Source of the DNA: Martinezella lusitana
GTDB lineage: Bacteria > Pseudomonadota > Alphaproteobacteria > Rhizobiales > Rhizobiaceae
DNA: 64,000 nucleotides
NCBI RefSeq assembly: GCF_010668395.1
Contig: NZ_WUEY01000008.1
Coordinates: 186,001-250,000, forward strand
Direction of reading: 5' to 3'
This document shows positions 33,063-42,147 of the stretch, piece by piece. A program made the position numbers and the translations under genes. The stretch's first letter is position 1, and every line of letters begins with the position of its first letter. The notes beneath the pieces are model-generated. The model was not told where the DNA came from. It saw nothing but the letters and a program-made list of their open reading frames with translations, and made no database searches.

Positions 33063-33420
33063 GTCGGCTTTTCTTCACAGGATTGTCTTGCTCGACGGGC
33101 GCGGAAAATTCGCTCGAAGCCTATGCGCGGTCGAGTCGGTCATAAGCCTATAGTGATTTGCTAATTTCCGAAACGATCTTGGAATAAAATTCTCGCCGAT
33201 GACGGCGGATTCGGCCGTCGGATCCTGAAAGCATCTCCCGGGAGACTTGCGTGGTCAGAGCTCGCTTCCTAGTTCGCCCCGGAGCGGTCGACGTATTACG
33301 AAGATGGCTTGGTTCGCGGCGGTAATGGTGGAGTGACATCGCGCACCACCGTTGCCCCTGTCCACTGACAGCGAACCTGGAAGATCTCTCAAGGCAAGGC
33401 GGTAGGGACTCTTCGGCGCC
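33063..33420. other. Intergenic stretch, no feature recognised
   Basis: About 358 nt between the MFS_3 gene start and the end of the glycerate kinase gene. The right part is 3' flank of the glyoxylate operon, the left part the promoter region of the exporter. A 63-codon minus-strand frame inside it has no ribosome site and an Arg/Ser-rich unlikely composition. No terminator with T-run was seen. Confidence 0.4.
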
Positions 33421-34689
33421 CTAACGGATAAGGATCGCGCGAAAGTCGTTGACGTTCGTGCCGGTGGGGCCGCTCACGAAAAGGTCGTCGAGCGCGGAAA
33501 AGGCCGACCAGCTGTCGTTCCGGTCCAGGAATTCGGCGGCGTCCTTCCCCTGGTCGGCAAGGCGCGTGGCGGTGCTGCCGTCGGCAAAGGCGCCGGCATT
33601 GTCCTCGGAGCCGTCGATACCGTCGGTATCCGCAGCGAGGGCCGAGACGCCCGACTGGCCGGAGATGGCGCAGGCGAAGGAGAGCAGGAATTCGCTGTTG
33701 CGGCCGCCCTTGCCTTTACCCTTGATCGTTACGGTCGTCTCGCCGCCCGACAGAACAAGCACGGGCCCCTTCGATGCGAGGCCCCGGCGGGCGATCTTCG
33801 CCACGATCGCGGCGTGTTCGCGGCCGACCTCGGATGCTTCGCCCTCGATGGCGTCGGAAAGAACAATGGGCTCGACGCCGGCTTTGCGCGCGACGTCGGC
33901 CGCCGCCTCCAGCGCAATGGCGGCGGAAGCCACGAGTTTCACCTCGTTGCGGGCGAAGCGAGGGTCTGACGGCAGCGGCGGCTCGTCTTCGCCATTCTCA
34001 AGATGGCGCATGACGGCTTCCGGCAGGTCGAGGCGATAGCGGTCTATGATCCCAAGCGCGTCGGCGCGCGTGGCCATGTCGGCAATCGTCGGCCCGGAGG
34101 CGACGAGGGCGGGATTGTCTCCCGGTATGTCGGAAACCACGAGCGAGACGACACGGGCCGGATGCGCCAGTGCGGCGAGGCGGCCCCCCTTGATCCGTGA
34201 GACCTGCTTGCGTACGGCATTCATGGCGCTGATCGGCGCGCCGGAGGCAAGCAGGGCCCGGTTGACGGCGATCTCGTCGGCAAGCGTGAGATCGCCGGCG
34301 GGAGCCGGCAGCAATGCCGATCCGCCGCCGCAGACAAGGGCAACCACCAGATCGTCTTCGGTGAGGCCGCTCACGGCGGCCATCAGCCGGTCGGAGGCGC
34401 GCAGGCCGCTTTCATCCGGCACAGGATGGGCGGCTTCGAGGACTTCGATGCGCTCACAAGGCACGGCATAGCCGTAACGCGTGACGACGACGCCGGAAAG
34501 CGGCGCATCCCACAGGCGCTCGAAGGCGCGTGCCATCTGCGCCGCCCCTTTGCCGGCACCGACCACCACCGTCCTACCCTTCGGCTTTTCCGGCAGATGG
34601 GCGGCAAGCGCCTTGTCCGGATCGGCGGCCGCAACCGCCGCGTAGAACAGCTTTTCCAGAAAGGCGCGGGGATCGGCGATGGTCGGCAT
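33421..34689 (-). CDS. ttuD: Glycerate 2-kinase (TtuD/GckA, MOFRL family)
   Basis: A 422-residue kinase of the MOFRL glycerate-kinase family that phosphorylates D-glycerate to 2-phosphoglycerate. Visible motifs are VVVGAGKGAAQMARAFE, VALVCGGGSALLPAPA, MNAVRKQVSRIKGGRLA, SDIPGDNPALVASGPT and the C-terminal MOFRL-type GGETTVTIKGKGKGGRNSEF with DTDGIDGSEDNAG. It is the last gene of the glyoxylate operon and finishes the route to central metabolism. The ATG at 34689 is preferred; a GTG four codons upstream lacks a ribosome site. The family is sometimes misnamed hydroxypyruvate reductase. Confidence 0.9.
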   Translation of the reverse strand: MPTIADPRAFLEKLFYAAVAAADPDKALAAHLPEKPKGRTVVVGAGKGAAQMARAFERLWDAPLSGVVVTRYGYAVPCERIEVLEAAHPVPDESGLRASDRLMAAVSGLTEDDLVVALVCGGGSALLPAPAGDLTLADEIAVNRALLASGAPISAMNAVRKQVSRIKGGRLAALAHPARVVSLVVSDIPGDNPALVASGPTIADMATRADALGIIDRYRLDLPEAVMRHLENGEDEPPLPSDPRFARNEVKLVASAAIALEAAADVARKAGVEPIVLSDAIEGEASEVGREHAAIVAKIARRGLASKGPVLVLSGGETTVTIKGKGKGGRNSEFLLSFACAISGQSGVSALAADTDGIDGSEDNAGAFADGSTATRLADQGKDAAEFLDRNDSWSAFSALDDLFVSGPTGTNVNDFRAILIR

Positions 34690-34704
34690 CGGGTTTCTCA
34701 CATG

Positions 34705-34810
34705 TTAGAGCGTGTCCGCTTTTCTTCCGAAACGCGAAAACGCTCTACGTTCTGTTTCTGGAGGCATTCCGGACGGAAAGCCGCTTCGCACTTCTCCTGG
34801 AAAGCTCTAG
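34705..34810. repeat. Rhizobial palindromic intergenic repeat
   Basis: TAGAGCG at 34706-34712 and its complement CGCTCTA at 34741-34747 bound a 28-nt centre containing CCGCTTTTC and GAAACGCGAAAA; a further AGCTCTAG closes the stretch at 34803-34810. This form (TAGAGC ends with CCGCTTTTC and GAAAACGCTC inside) is like the short palindromic elements scattered through Rhizobiaceae genomes. It lies between glxR and ttuD and could form a hairpin in the operon mRNA. Confidence 0.55.
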
Positions 34811-35691
34811 GCGACGGGATGGTTCGCCATCCGCTCCAGCGCCTTGACGAGACCGGAGTGATCAAGCCCGCTGTCGCCATTGGCGGCGCATTGATTGAAA
34901 AGCTCCTGTGTCGATGCCGTGTTGGGCAACGAGACGCCCAGCGCCTTGGCGCCCTGCAAGGCAAGGTTCAAATCCTTCTGGTGCAGCGATATGCGGAAGC
35001 CGGGCTCGAAGGTGCGCTTGATCATGCGTTCGCCATGGACTTCGAGGATGCGCGAGGATGCAAAGCCGCCCATCAGCGCGGAGCGCACGCGGGCCGGATC
35101 CGCCCCTGCCTTGGAGGCAAAGACGAGCGCCTCGGACACGGCCTCGATCGTCAGCGCGACGATGATCTGGTTGGCGACCTTGGTGACCTGGCCGTCGCCG
35201 CAATCGCCGACGAGGGTGATGTTCTTGCCCATCAGCTGGAAGAGCGGCAGCGCCCGCTCGAAGCTGGCCTCCGATCCGCCGGCCATGATCGACAGCGAGG
35301 CGTTTTTGGCGCCGACTTCGCCACCGGAGACGGGGGCGTCGATATATTCCGCACCTGTCTCGCGAACCCTCCGGGCGAATTCCTTGGTCTCGATCGGTGA
35401 GATCGAGCTCATGTCGATGACGAGCTTGCCCTTCGAAAGACCAAGGGCAACACCGTTCTCGCCGAAGAGCACATCCTTGACCTCCGGCGTATCCGGCAGC
35501 ATCAGGATGATCGTATCGACGGTTTCGGCGAGCGCTCTCGGCGTCTCGACGAATTGAAGGCCGTTGTCGAGCAACTCCTGGCGCGGCGCGGCGGAAAACT
35601 TGGACGTGATGACGGTATGGCCGGCATCCTGCAGGTGGCGTGCCATGGGTGTGCCCATGATGCCGAGGCCGATAAATCCGATGTGTGCCAT
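34807..35691 (-). CDS. glxR: 2-hydroxy-3-oxopropionate (tartronate semialdehyde) reductase
   Basis: A 294-residue beta-hydroxyacid dehydrogenase. The NAD-binding start is MAHIGFIGLGIMGTPMARHL, the substrate-binding SSISPIETKEFARRV and DAPVSGGEVGAKNASLSIMAGG are followed by the catalytic-lysine motif GDCGDGQVTKVANQI. It reduces tartronate semialdehyde to D-glycerate after glyoxylate carboligase. AGGAG precedes the ATG at 9 nt. It lies 5 nt downstream of hyi in the gcl operon. Confidence 0.93.
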   Translation of the reverse strand: MAHIGFIGLGIMGTPMARHLQDAGHTVITSKFSAAPRQELLDNGLQFVETPRALAETVDTIILMLPDTPEVKDVLFGENGVALGLSKGKLVIDMSSISPIETKEFARRVRETGAEYIDAPVSGGEVGAKNASLSIMAGGSEASFERALPLFQLMGKNITLVGDCGDGQVTKVANQIIVALTIEAVSEALVFASKAGADPARVRSALMGGFASSRILEVHGERMIKRTFEPGFRISLHQKDLNLALQGAKALGVSLPNTASTQELFNQCAANGDSGLDHSGLVKALERMANHPVA

Positions 35692-35696
35692 GGTTG

Positions 35697-36512
35697 TTAG
35701 CTCCTGATATTGAGAATGGCTGCGCTTTCGCTGTGGCGGCCGGTAGCCGCAAACCAGCCAAGCCCCGCTTCCGTCGTGGTCCGCGGCTTGTATTCGCAAC
35801 CGATCCAGCCGTCGTAGCCGAGCGCATCGAGCGCATCGAAGACGAAGGGATAGGCGATCTCGCCGGTCCCCGGTTCGTTGCGGCCCGGATTGTCGGCAAG
35901 CTGCACATGGGCGATCTGCGCCTGGTGCTTCTTGAACGTGCCGATCAGTTCGCCCTCGGTACGCTGCTGGTGATAGAGGTCGTACTGAATGAACAGATTG
36001 TCGCTGCCGACCTCGGCGATGATCGAGGCTGCCTGATCGGGCGTATTGAGATAGAAGCCCGGAATGTCGAAGCGATTGATCGGCTCGATCAACAGGCGGA
36101 TGCCGTGCTTGCCCAGTTCGGCTGCGGCATATCTGAGATTGACGACGAAGGTGGTTCGCAGTGTTTCATCGGATATGCCCGCTGGCGCGATGCCGGAAAG
36201 GCAGTTGACCTGGCTGCAACCGAGCGCCGTCGCATAGTCGATCGCGGCGGCGACGCCACGGCGGAATTCGTCGATGCGATCGGGCAGGATCGCGATGCCG
36301 CGCTCGCCGCCGGCCCAATTGCCGGCCGGCAGATTGTGCAGCACCTGCGTCAGGCCATGACGATCGAGTTCGGCGCGGAGGGCTTCCTTCGTAAAGTCAT
36401 AGGGAAACAGATATTCGACACCGTCGAAGCCTGCCTTGGCGGCGAGTGCGAAGCGCTCCAGAAAGGGCGCTTCGTTGAAAAGCATGGTCAGATTGGCCGC
36501 AAATCTCGGCAT
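35697..36512 (-). CDS. hyi: Hydroxypyruvate isomerase
   Basis: A 271-residue TIM-barrel isomerase interconverting hydroxypyruvate and tartronate semialdehyde. Family landmarks are RFAANLTMLFNEAPFLERF, FDGVEYLFPYD, LLIEPINRFDIPGFYLNT, IQYDLYHQQRTEG and HVQLADNPGRNEPGTGEI, which carry the metal-binding acids and histidine. GGAGAG precedes the ATG. It lies between gcl and glxR with gaps of 12 and 5 nt. Confidence 0.94.
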   Translation of the reverse strand: MPRFAANLTMLFNEAPFLERFALAAKAGFDGVEYLFPYDFTKEALRAELDRHGLTQVLHNLPAGNWAGGERGIAILPDRIDEFRRGVAAAIDYATALGCSQVNCLSGIAPAGISDETLRTTFVVNLRYAAAELGKHGIRLLIEPINRFDIPGFYLNTPDQAASIIAEVGSDNLFIQYDLYHQQRTEGELIGTFKKHQAQIAHVQLADNPGRNEPGTGEIAYPFVFDALDALGYDGWIGCEYKPRTTTEAGLGWFAATGRHSESAAILNIRS

Positions 36513-36524
36513 GATATCTCTCCT

Positions 36525-38309
36525 TCAATCCAGCAGGGCGAGGATCGCGGTCGGGGCATCCTCGCCGCGCTCGGCAAGCTCCTCGAACTCGACGACGGCG
36601 TTGATGTCGGCGCCCATGGCGATGTTGGTGACGCGTTCGAGAATGAACTCGATGACGACGGGAACCTGGTGTTCCTTCATGAGCTTCTGTGCGGTGGTGA
36701 AGGCTTCCTGGAATTCGTTCGGGCTGCGGACGCGGATCGCCTTGCAGCCGAGACCCTCGGCAACCGCGACATGGTCCACGCCGTAGCCCGGTTCCGCGTC
36801 GCCCGATGCGTTGATGTTGTCGAAGGCGAGGCTGACCTCGAAATCCATGTTCAAGCCGCGCTGGGCCTGGCGAATGAGGCCGAGATAGGAATTGTTCACC
36901 ACCACATGCAGATAGGGGAGCTTGTGCTGGGCGCCGACCGCCAATTCCTCGACGAGGAACTGGAAATCATAGTCGCCGGACAGGGCGACGATCGGGCGAT
37001 CCGGGTCGGCGGCGCGCACGCCGAGCGCTGCCGGCAGCGTCCAGCCAAGCGGGCCTGCCTGGCCGCAATTGATCCAGTTGCGCGGCTTGTAGACATGCAG
37101 GAACTGCGCGCCGGCGATCTGGCTGAGACCGATGGTCGAGACATAGCAGGTGTCGCGGTCGAAGGCCTTGTTCATTTCCTCGTAGACGCGCTGGGGCTTC
37201 AGCGGCGTCTGGTCGAAATGCGTCTTGCGCAGCATGGTGCGCTTGCGCTCGCGGCATTCCCCCGCCCAGGCGGACCAATCGCGCAGCTTGCCAGCCGTCT
37301 TCCATTCCGTTGCAACGTCGAGGAACAGCTTCAACGCCGCGCCGGCATCCGAAACGATGCCGAAATCCGGTGCGAAGACACGGCCGATCTGGGTCGGCTC
37401 GATATCGACGTGGACGAAGGTGCGGCCCTCGGTATAGGTCGAGACGTTTCCGGTATGGCGGTTTGCCCAGCGATTGCCGATACCGAAGACGAAGTCGGAG
37501 GCGAGCAGCGTGGCATTGCCGTAGCGATGCGAGGTCTGCAGTCCGCACATGCCGGCCATCAGCGGATGATCGTCGGGGATCGTGCCCCAGCCCATCAGCG
37601 TCGGGATGATCGGAACGCCGGTGATCTCGGCAAATTCGACCAGCAGGTCGGACGCATCGGCATTGATGATGCCGCCGCCCGCGACAATCAGAGGACGCTC
37701 CGCCGCATTCAGCATGGCGAGCGCCTTCTCCGCCTGCGCCCGCGTCGCTGACGGCTTATAGGGCTCGAGCGGGGCATAGGTGTCGATGTCGAACTCTATT
37801 TCAGCGAGCTGGACGTCGACGGGCAGATCGATGAGGACCGGGCCGGGACGACCGGAGCGCATCGTATGAAACGCCTTCTGGAAGACGTAAGGGACCAGCG
37901 CCGGCTCCATGACGGTAACGGCCCATTTGGTAACGGGAGCCGCGATCTTCGCGATATCGACGGCCTGGAAATCCTCCTTGTCGAGACGCGCACGCGGCGC
38001 CTGCCCTGTGATGCAGAGGATCGGGATCGAATCGGCCGAGGCCGAATAGAGGCCGGTGATCATGTCGGTGCCGGCTGGACCCGAGGTTCCGATGCAGACG
38101 CCGATATTGCCGGCCTGCGCACGGGTGTAGCCCTCTGCCATGTGGCTCGCGCCCTCGACGTGGCGGGCAAGCACATGGCGGATCGAGCCGCGCATCTTCA
38201 TTGCCGAGTAGAAGGGGTTGATCGCAGCACCCGGAACGCCGAAGGCGCAATTGACGCCTTCCTTTTCCAGAACCAGCACTGCGGCATCGACTGCACGCAT
38301 CTTTGCCAT
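36525..38309 (-). CDS. gcl: Glyoxylate carboligase (tartronate-semialdehyde synthase)
   Basis: A 594-residue thiamine-diphosphate enzyme joining two glyoxylates to tartronate semialdehyde and CO2. The unusual Gcl trait is present: the general-base Glu of related enzymes is Val at position 51 (LARHVEGASHMAEGYTRA). ThDP-binding DYDFQFLVEELAVG and the following NNSYLGLIRQAQ are typical. It is the first gene of gcl-hyi-glxR-ttuD. The start at 38309 begins the conserved MAKMRAVDAAVLVLEKEG; AGAAAGT precedes it. An IclR gene is divergent. Confidence 0.95.
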   Translation of the reverse strand: MAKMRAVDAAVLVLEKEGVNCAFGVPGAAINPFYSAMKMRGSIRHVLARHVEGASHMAEGYTRAQAGNIGVCIGTSGPAGTDMITGLYSASADSIPILCITGQAPRARLDKEDFQAVDIAKIAAPVTKWAVTVMEPALVPYVFQKAFHTMRSGRPGPVLIDLPVDVQLAEIEFDIDTYAPLEPYKPSATRAQAEKALAMLNAAERPLIVAGGGIINADASDLLVEFAEITGVPIIPTLMGWGTIPDDHPLMAGMCGLQTSHRYGNATLLASDFVFGIGNRWANRHTGNVSTYTEGRTFVHVDIEPTQIGRVFAPDFGIVSDAGAALKLFLDVATEWKTAGKLRDWSAWAGECRERKRTMLRKTHFDQTPLKPQRVYEEMNKAFDRDTCYVSTIGLSQIAGAQFLHVYKPRNWINCGQAGPLGWTLPAALGVRAADPDRPIVALSGDYDFQFLVEELAVGAQHKLPYLHVVVNNSYLGLIRQAQRGLNMDFEVSLAFDNINASGDAEPGYGVDHVAVAEGLGCKAIRVRSPNEFQEAFTTAQKLMKEHQVPVVIEFILERVTNIAMGADINAVVEFEELAERGEDAPTAILALLD

Positions 38310-38369
38310 GGGACTTTCTCCGTTTCTGAAGAGAAAGTACCGCATTCATTCCAGGGCGCAATCATAAAA

Positions 38370-38396
38370 TGGAAATCAATCTCATCATGTGGAAAT
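38370..38396. promoter_or_regulatory. Direct repeats TGGAAAT, likely IclR operator
   Basis: Two identical TGGAAAT copies at 38370-38376 and 38390-38396, exactly 20 bp apart and so on the same helix face, lie between gcl and the divergent IclR-type gene. AT-rich flanks surround them. Confidence 0.5.
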
Positions 38397-38500
38397 AAAC
38401 ATTTTCAACGAATCTGGAACAAATGAAACGAAGCGGATATGTCATGAGGCCCAAGCGCCGCGCCAAAATGCGCGGCGCATTCGAGTCAGAAGTGAGCGTC

Positions 38501-39328
38501 ATGGCGGAAAATCGGGAAAAGACGAGGGGCAGGCCGGGCCGGAAACCGGCCGAAAACGCGGCGGCTTCGTCCGTGCAGGTGCTCGATCGCAGCTTGAAGC
38601 TATTGGAGCTGGTGGCCGAAGCCGACGGTGCGGTGTTGACCGACCTTGCCGATCAGTCGGGCATGGCGCCTTCCACCGTGCACCGGTTGCTGACCTCTCT
38701 TGCCCAGCACGGCATGGTGACGCACGACGGAGAGACCGGCGCCTGGACGATCGGGGTCAAAGCCTTCGAGATCGGAACGGCCTACCTGCGCTTCCGCAAG
38801 CTCGGGACAATCAGCCGGCCTTTCCTGAAGCAATTGATGGAAGAGTCCGGAGAAACCGCCAATATCGCCATCGAGGACGACGGCGACGTCGTGTTCATCT
38901 CCCAGGCGGAAAGCCATGCGCCGATGCGCGCCTTCTTTCGGCCCGGCCGGCGTGGGCCGATCCACGCTTCCGGCATCGGCAAGGCGATTATTTCCACCTG
39001 GCCCGATAGCCGGATCGAGGCGGTTCTCGGTGGGCGCGCGCTGCAGCATTTCACCGAGAAGACTCGCGATACGCTTCCCTCGCTGCTCGAAGATATGGCC
39101 CGGATCCGGGCGCGGGGCTGGTCGATCGACGACGAGGAGCACACGCTCGGCATGCGCTGCGTGGCGGCGCCGATCTTCGATGAATATGGGGACGCCATTG
39201 CCGGCATTTCCATCTCGGGCCCGGCTGTGCGATTGCCTGACGTCAAGGTCGCCGCCCTGGGGCCTGTCGTGCTGGCGGCCGCGGAGGAGTTGACGAAGGC
39301 GATGGGTGGGAGGGTGAAGCGTTTCTGA
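38501..39328 (+). CDS. IclR-family regulator of the glyoxylate operon
   Basis: A 275-residue regulator: the helix-turn-helix is at about 25-75 (VQVLDRSLKLLELVAEADGAVLTDLADQSGMAPSTVHRLLTSLAQHGMV), and the effector domain contains RRGPIHASGIGKAIISTW and EEHTLGMRCVAAPIFDEYG. It is divergent from gcl and is like AllR/GclR-type controllers, which respond to glyoxylate or allantoin products. The start at 38501 gives the normal family length; upstream in-frame starts would extend into the operator region. Confidence 0.88.
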   Translation: MAENREKTRGRPGRKPAENAAASSVQVLDRSLKLLELVAEADGAVLTDLADQSGMAPSTVHRLLTSLAQHGMVTHDGETGAWTIGVKAFEIGTAYLRFRKLGTISRPFLKQLMEESGETANIAIEDDGDVVFISQAESHAPMRAFFRPGRRGPIHASGIGKAIISTWPDSRIEAVLGGRALQHFTEKTRDTLPSLLEDMARIRARGWSIDDEEHTLGMRCVAAPIFDEYGDAIAGISISGPAVRLPDVKVAALGPVVLAAAEELTKAMGGRVKRF

Positions 39329-39431
39329 ACGGCTTTGCGAACGACCGGTTCCAATGAGAAGCGCCACGACAGAAACCGTCGAAGCCGCCTTCGATCTGAA
39401 GACGGCGTCGACGGATCGTGGCGTCAGTCGA

Positions 39432-40769
39432 TCAAGCGAGTTGCAGCGATTCGCGTAGAACGGCTTTCGGCTTCCTGGTCTTCATCGCCTTGCCGGCGAC
39501 GTAGACTTCGGCGACACAGCGATCGTCGCCCATGGTCTGCAGGATGAAGAGTTCCTCGGCCAGCGACGTTGCCGTGCGCATTCGGAATTCCATCGCCGAC
39601 TTGGCGGTGGAATCGAGCACGACAATATCGGCGTCTGCGCCCGCCTGCAGCGACCCGATCCGTTTTTCGAGGCCAAGCGCCAGGGCATTGCCGCGCGTCA
39701 TGCGATAGAAGGAATTGAACGGCGTCAGCCGCTGCCCCTGCAGGTGCAGCACCTTGTAGGCCTCGTCCATCGTTTCCAGCATGGAAAAGCTGGTGCCGGC
39801 GCCGACATCCGTCGCGACCGACCAGCGCGCGCCAAGCCTGTCGAATTGGGCGGCATTGAAGAGCCCGGAGCCGAGGAAGAGGTTCGACGTCGGGCAGAAC
39901 ACGCCGACCGCGCCGGTTTCGGCCAGCACGGCAACTTCCCGCGCGCTCATATGAATGCAATGGCCGAGCAGCATGCGAGAATTGAGCAGGCCGTAACGGG
40001 CGTAAATATCAGTGTAGTCCTTCGCCTCGGGATAAAGCGAGGTGGCAAAGGCAATCTCGTCGCGGTTTTCGGAAAGATGGGTCTGGACGTAGCAGTCCGG
40101 ATGCTCGGCGACGAGCGCCTTGCTCATATCCATCTGCCCGGGCGTCGAGGTGATCGCAAAGCGCGGGCTGATCGCATAATGCGCGCGGCCTCGGCCATGC
40201 CATCGTTCAATCAGCCGCTTCGTCTCGTCGTAACCCTGCTGCGGCGTATCGCGCAAAGCATCCGGCGCGTTGCGGTCCATCATCACCTTGCCGCCGATCA
40301 TGCACATGCCGCGTGCTTCGGCCGCTGCGAAATAGGCATCGACGCTTTCGGGATGGACCGAGCAATAGGCAACCGCCGTCGTCGTGCCGTTCGACAGGAG
40401 CTCGTCCATGAAGCGGTCGGCCACCTCGGCAGCGTGAGCGGCACGGGCGAATTTCTGCTCCTCGACGAAGATATAGGTGTTCAGCCATTCGAGCAGCTGT
40501 GCGCCATAGGAGGCGATCGCCTGCGTCTGCGGGAAATGCAGATGCGTATCGATAAAGCCGGGGAGGATGAGGTTCGGACGATGATCGGCGAGCTTGGTAT
40601 TGGAGCGCACCAGCTTGCTCATGTCGCCATAGGAGCCGATCTCGACGATCTTTCCGTCGCGCACGAAAACGGCGCCGTCCTCGATATAGCGATAGGAGGC
40701 GGTATCGTCGATGCCCTGCGGCTCGGCGAGGAATGTCAGAACGCGACCGCGGATCAGGATTTCGTTCAT
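39432..40769 (-). CDS. guaD: Guanine deaminase (amidohydrolase)
   Basis: A 445-residue metal-dependent amidohydrolase converting guanine to xanthine. The zinc-site motifs are DTHLHFPQTQ (strand 1), QTHLSEN (H), LGHCIHM and ATDVGAGTSFSMLETM (D); RFAITSTP and FCPTSNLFLGSG are typical of guanine deaminases. It overlaps the puuD gene by 4 nt (ATGA), so it is translated together with the urate oxidase. The product xanthine feeds xanthine dehydrogenase 4-8 kb away. 8-Oxoguanine deaminase activity cannot be excluded. Confidence 0.92.
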   Translation of the reverse strand: MNEILIRGRVLTFLAEPQGIDDTASYRYIEDGAVFVRDGKIVEIGSYGDMSKLVRSNTKLADHRPNLILPGFIDTHLHFPQTQAIASYGAQLLEWLNTYIFVEEQKFARAAHAAEVADRFMDELLSNGTTTAVAYCSVHPESVDAYFAAAEARGMCMIGGKVMMDRNAPDALRDTPQQGYDETKRLIERWHGRGRAHYAISPRFAITSTPGQMDMSKALVAEHPDCYVQTHLSENRDEIAFATSLYPEAKDYTDIYARYGLLNSRMLLGHCIHMSAREVAVLAETGAVGVFCPTSNLFLGSGLFNAAQFDRLGARWSVATDVGAGTSFSMLETMDEAYKVLHLQGQRLTPFNSFYRMTRGNALALGLEKRIGSLQAGADADIVVLDSTAKSAMEFRMRTATSLAEELFILQTMGDDRCVAEVYVAGKAMKTRKPKAVLRESLQLA

Positions 40770-42007
40770 TGGGTCTTCTCCCCGTTGACGGCGCTCTCGT
40801 ACCAGGAGACGAGCAGGCGGCGCTCCTCGTCGGTGATATGCGAGGCATTGGCCGGCGGCATGGCGTGGCTGCGGCCGGCCTGCAGATAGATCTCGCGGGC
40901 ATGGGCGGCGATGTCGCGGTCGGTCTCGAACATCACGCCCTTCGGAGGCGCGATGATGCCCTCCCAGCTCGGCTCTTTCGCATGGCACATGGAACAGCGT
41001 CCCATGATGGTATCGCGAACCTTCGGAAAGGCCTGGGCCGTGACGAAGGGCTGCTGGGTGGCGGAGAGTTTAGGCTCGGCCGGTTCTCCCGTGAGGATCT
41101 TCGGCACCGTGGAGAGCCACATGATGACAATGAACAGGACGACGGTGACGATCCAGGTCCAGGTCGGCTTGCCGGCATCGGCGTGGCGGGTGTTGAACCA
41201 GTGGCGGATGGTGACGCCCATCAGGAAGACCAGCGAGGCGATGATCCAGTTGAACTGCGTGCCGAAGGCCAGCGGATAGTGGTTCGACAGCATCAGGAAC
41301 AGCACCGGCAGCGTCAGGTAGTTGTTGTGCGTCGAACGCTGCTTGGCGATCCTGCCGTATTTCGGATCGGGCTTGCGGCCGGCGAGGAGGTCGGCGACGA
41401 CGATCTTCTGGTTCGGAATGATGATGAAGAACACGTTGGCCGACATGATCGTCGCGGTGAAGGCGCCAAGATGCAGGAAGGCGGCGCGGCCCGTAAACAG
41501 GTGCGTATAACCCCAGGCCACCGCCACCAGAATGAAGTACAGCGCCACCATCAGCCGCGTATTGTCGTTGCCGAAGGGCGACTTGCAGATCAGGTCGTAC
41601 ATGAGCCAGCCGCCCGCGATGGAGGCCAGCGAAATGCCGATCGCCACCGGCTTGGAGACGTCGAGCACGGCCGGATCGATCATGTAGAGGTCGGCGCCGG
41701 CATAGTAGACGAGACACAGCATGCCGAAGCCGGACAGCCAGGTAACGTAGCTTTCCCATTTGAACCAGACGAGATGGTCCGGCATGTTGGCCGGCGCCAC
41801 CAGATATTTCTGGATATGGTAGAAGCCGCCGCCATGGACCTGCCATTCCTCGCCATAGGCGCCCGGCGGCAGGGCCGGATGCTTTTTCAGGCCCAGGTCG
41901 AGCGCGACGAAATAGAATGACGAGCCAATCCAGGCGATTGCGGTGATGACGTGCAGCCAGCGGACGGCAAATGTCAGCCAGTCCCAGGCGATGGCATATT
42001 CGTACAT
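40766..42007 (-). CDS. puuD: Membrane urate oxidase PuuD with cytochrome c domain
   Basis: A 413-residue inner-membrane protein. About eight helices (WLHVITAIAWIGSSFYFVALDLGL at the start, YVTWLSGFGMLCLVYYAGADLYM next) form the PuuD urate hydroxylase part; the C-terminal 80 residues are a cytochrome c with CSMCH starting at C338 and the methionine region SHAMPPAN. It oxidises urate to 5-hydroxyisourate with electrons passed to the respiratory chain instead of O2-derived peroxide. No soluble uricase is seen in the window. It is first in a puuD-guaD operon and divergent from a LysR gene. Confidence 0.94.
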   Translation of the reverse strand: MYEYAIAWDWLTFAVRWLHVITAIAWIGSSFYFVALDLGLKKHPALPPGAYGEEWQVHGGGFYHIQKYLVAPANMPDHLVWFKWESYVTWLSGFGMLCLVYYAGADLYMIDPAVLDVSKPVAIGISLASIAGGWLMYDLICKSPFGNDNTRLMVALYFILVAVAWGYTHLFTGRAAFLHLGAFTATIMSANVFFIIIPNQKIVVADLLAGRKPDPKYGRIAKQRSTHNNYLTLPVLFLMLSNHYPLAFGTQFNWIIASLVFLMGVTIRHWFNTRHADAGKPTWTWIVTVVLFIVIMWLSTVPKILTGEPAEPKLSATQQPFVTAQAFPKVRDTIMGRCSMCHAKEPSWEGIIAPPKGVMFETDRDIAAHAREIYLQAGRSHAMPPANASHITDEERRLLVSWYESAVNGEKTQ

Positions 42008-42147
42008 GGGAACTCCCTCCCGATCTTCACGGGACTGTTTGCCATCGCTTGATTTTCTCGGAAATCCCGGTGAATCCGCAACACTTTCAAAAAAAACTAT
42101 AAGATACCCCCCGGTTTGTTCCGCACGGCGATGTGGTAGAAAGGGCC

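Noticed and set aside
33148..33339. 63-codon minus-strand frame upstream of the glycerate kinase end
   Set aside because: No ribosome site, Arg/Ser-rich composition and no support from context.
35685..37751. 688-codon plus-strand frame opposite hyi and gcl
   Set aside because: It crosses two well-defined genes on the other strand and shows no domain.
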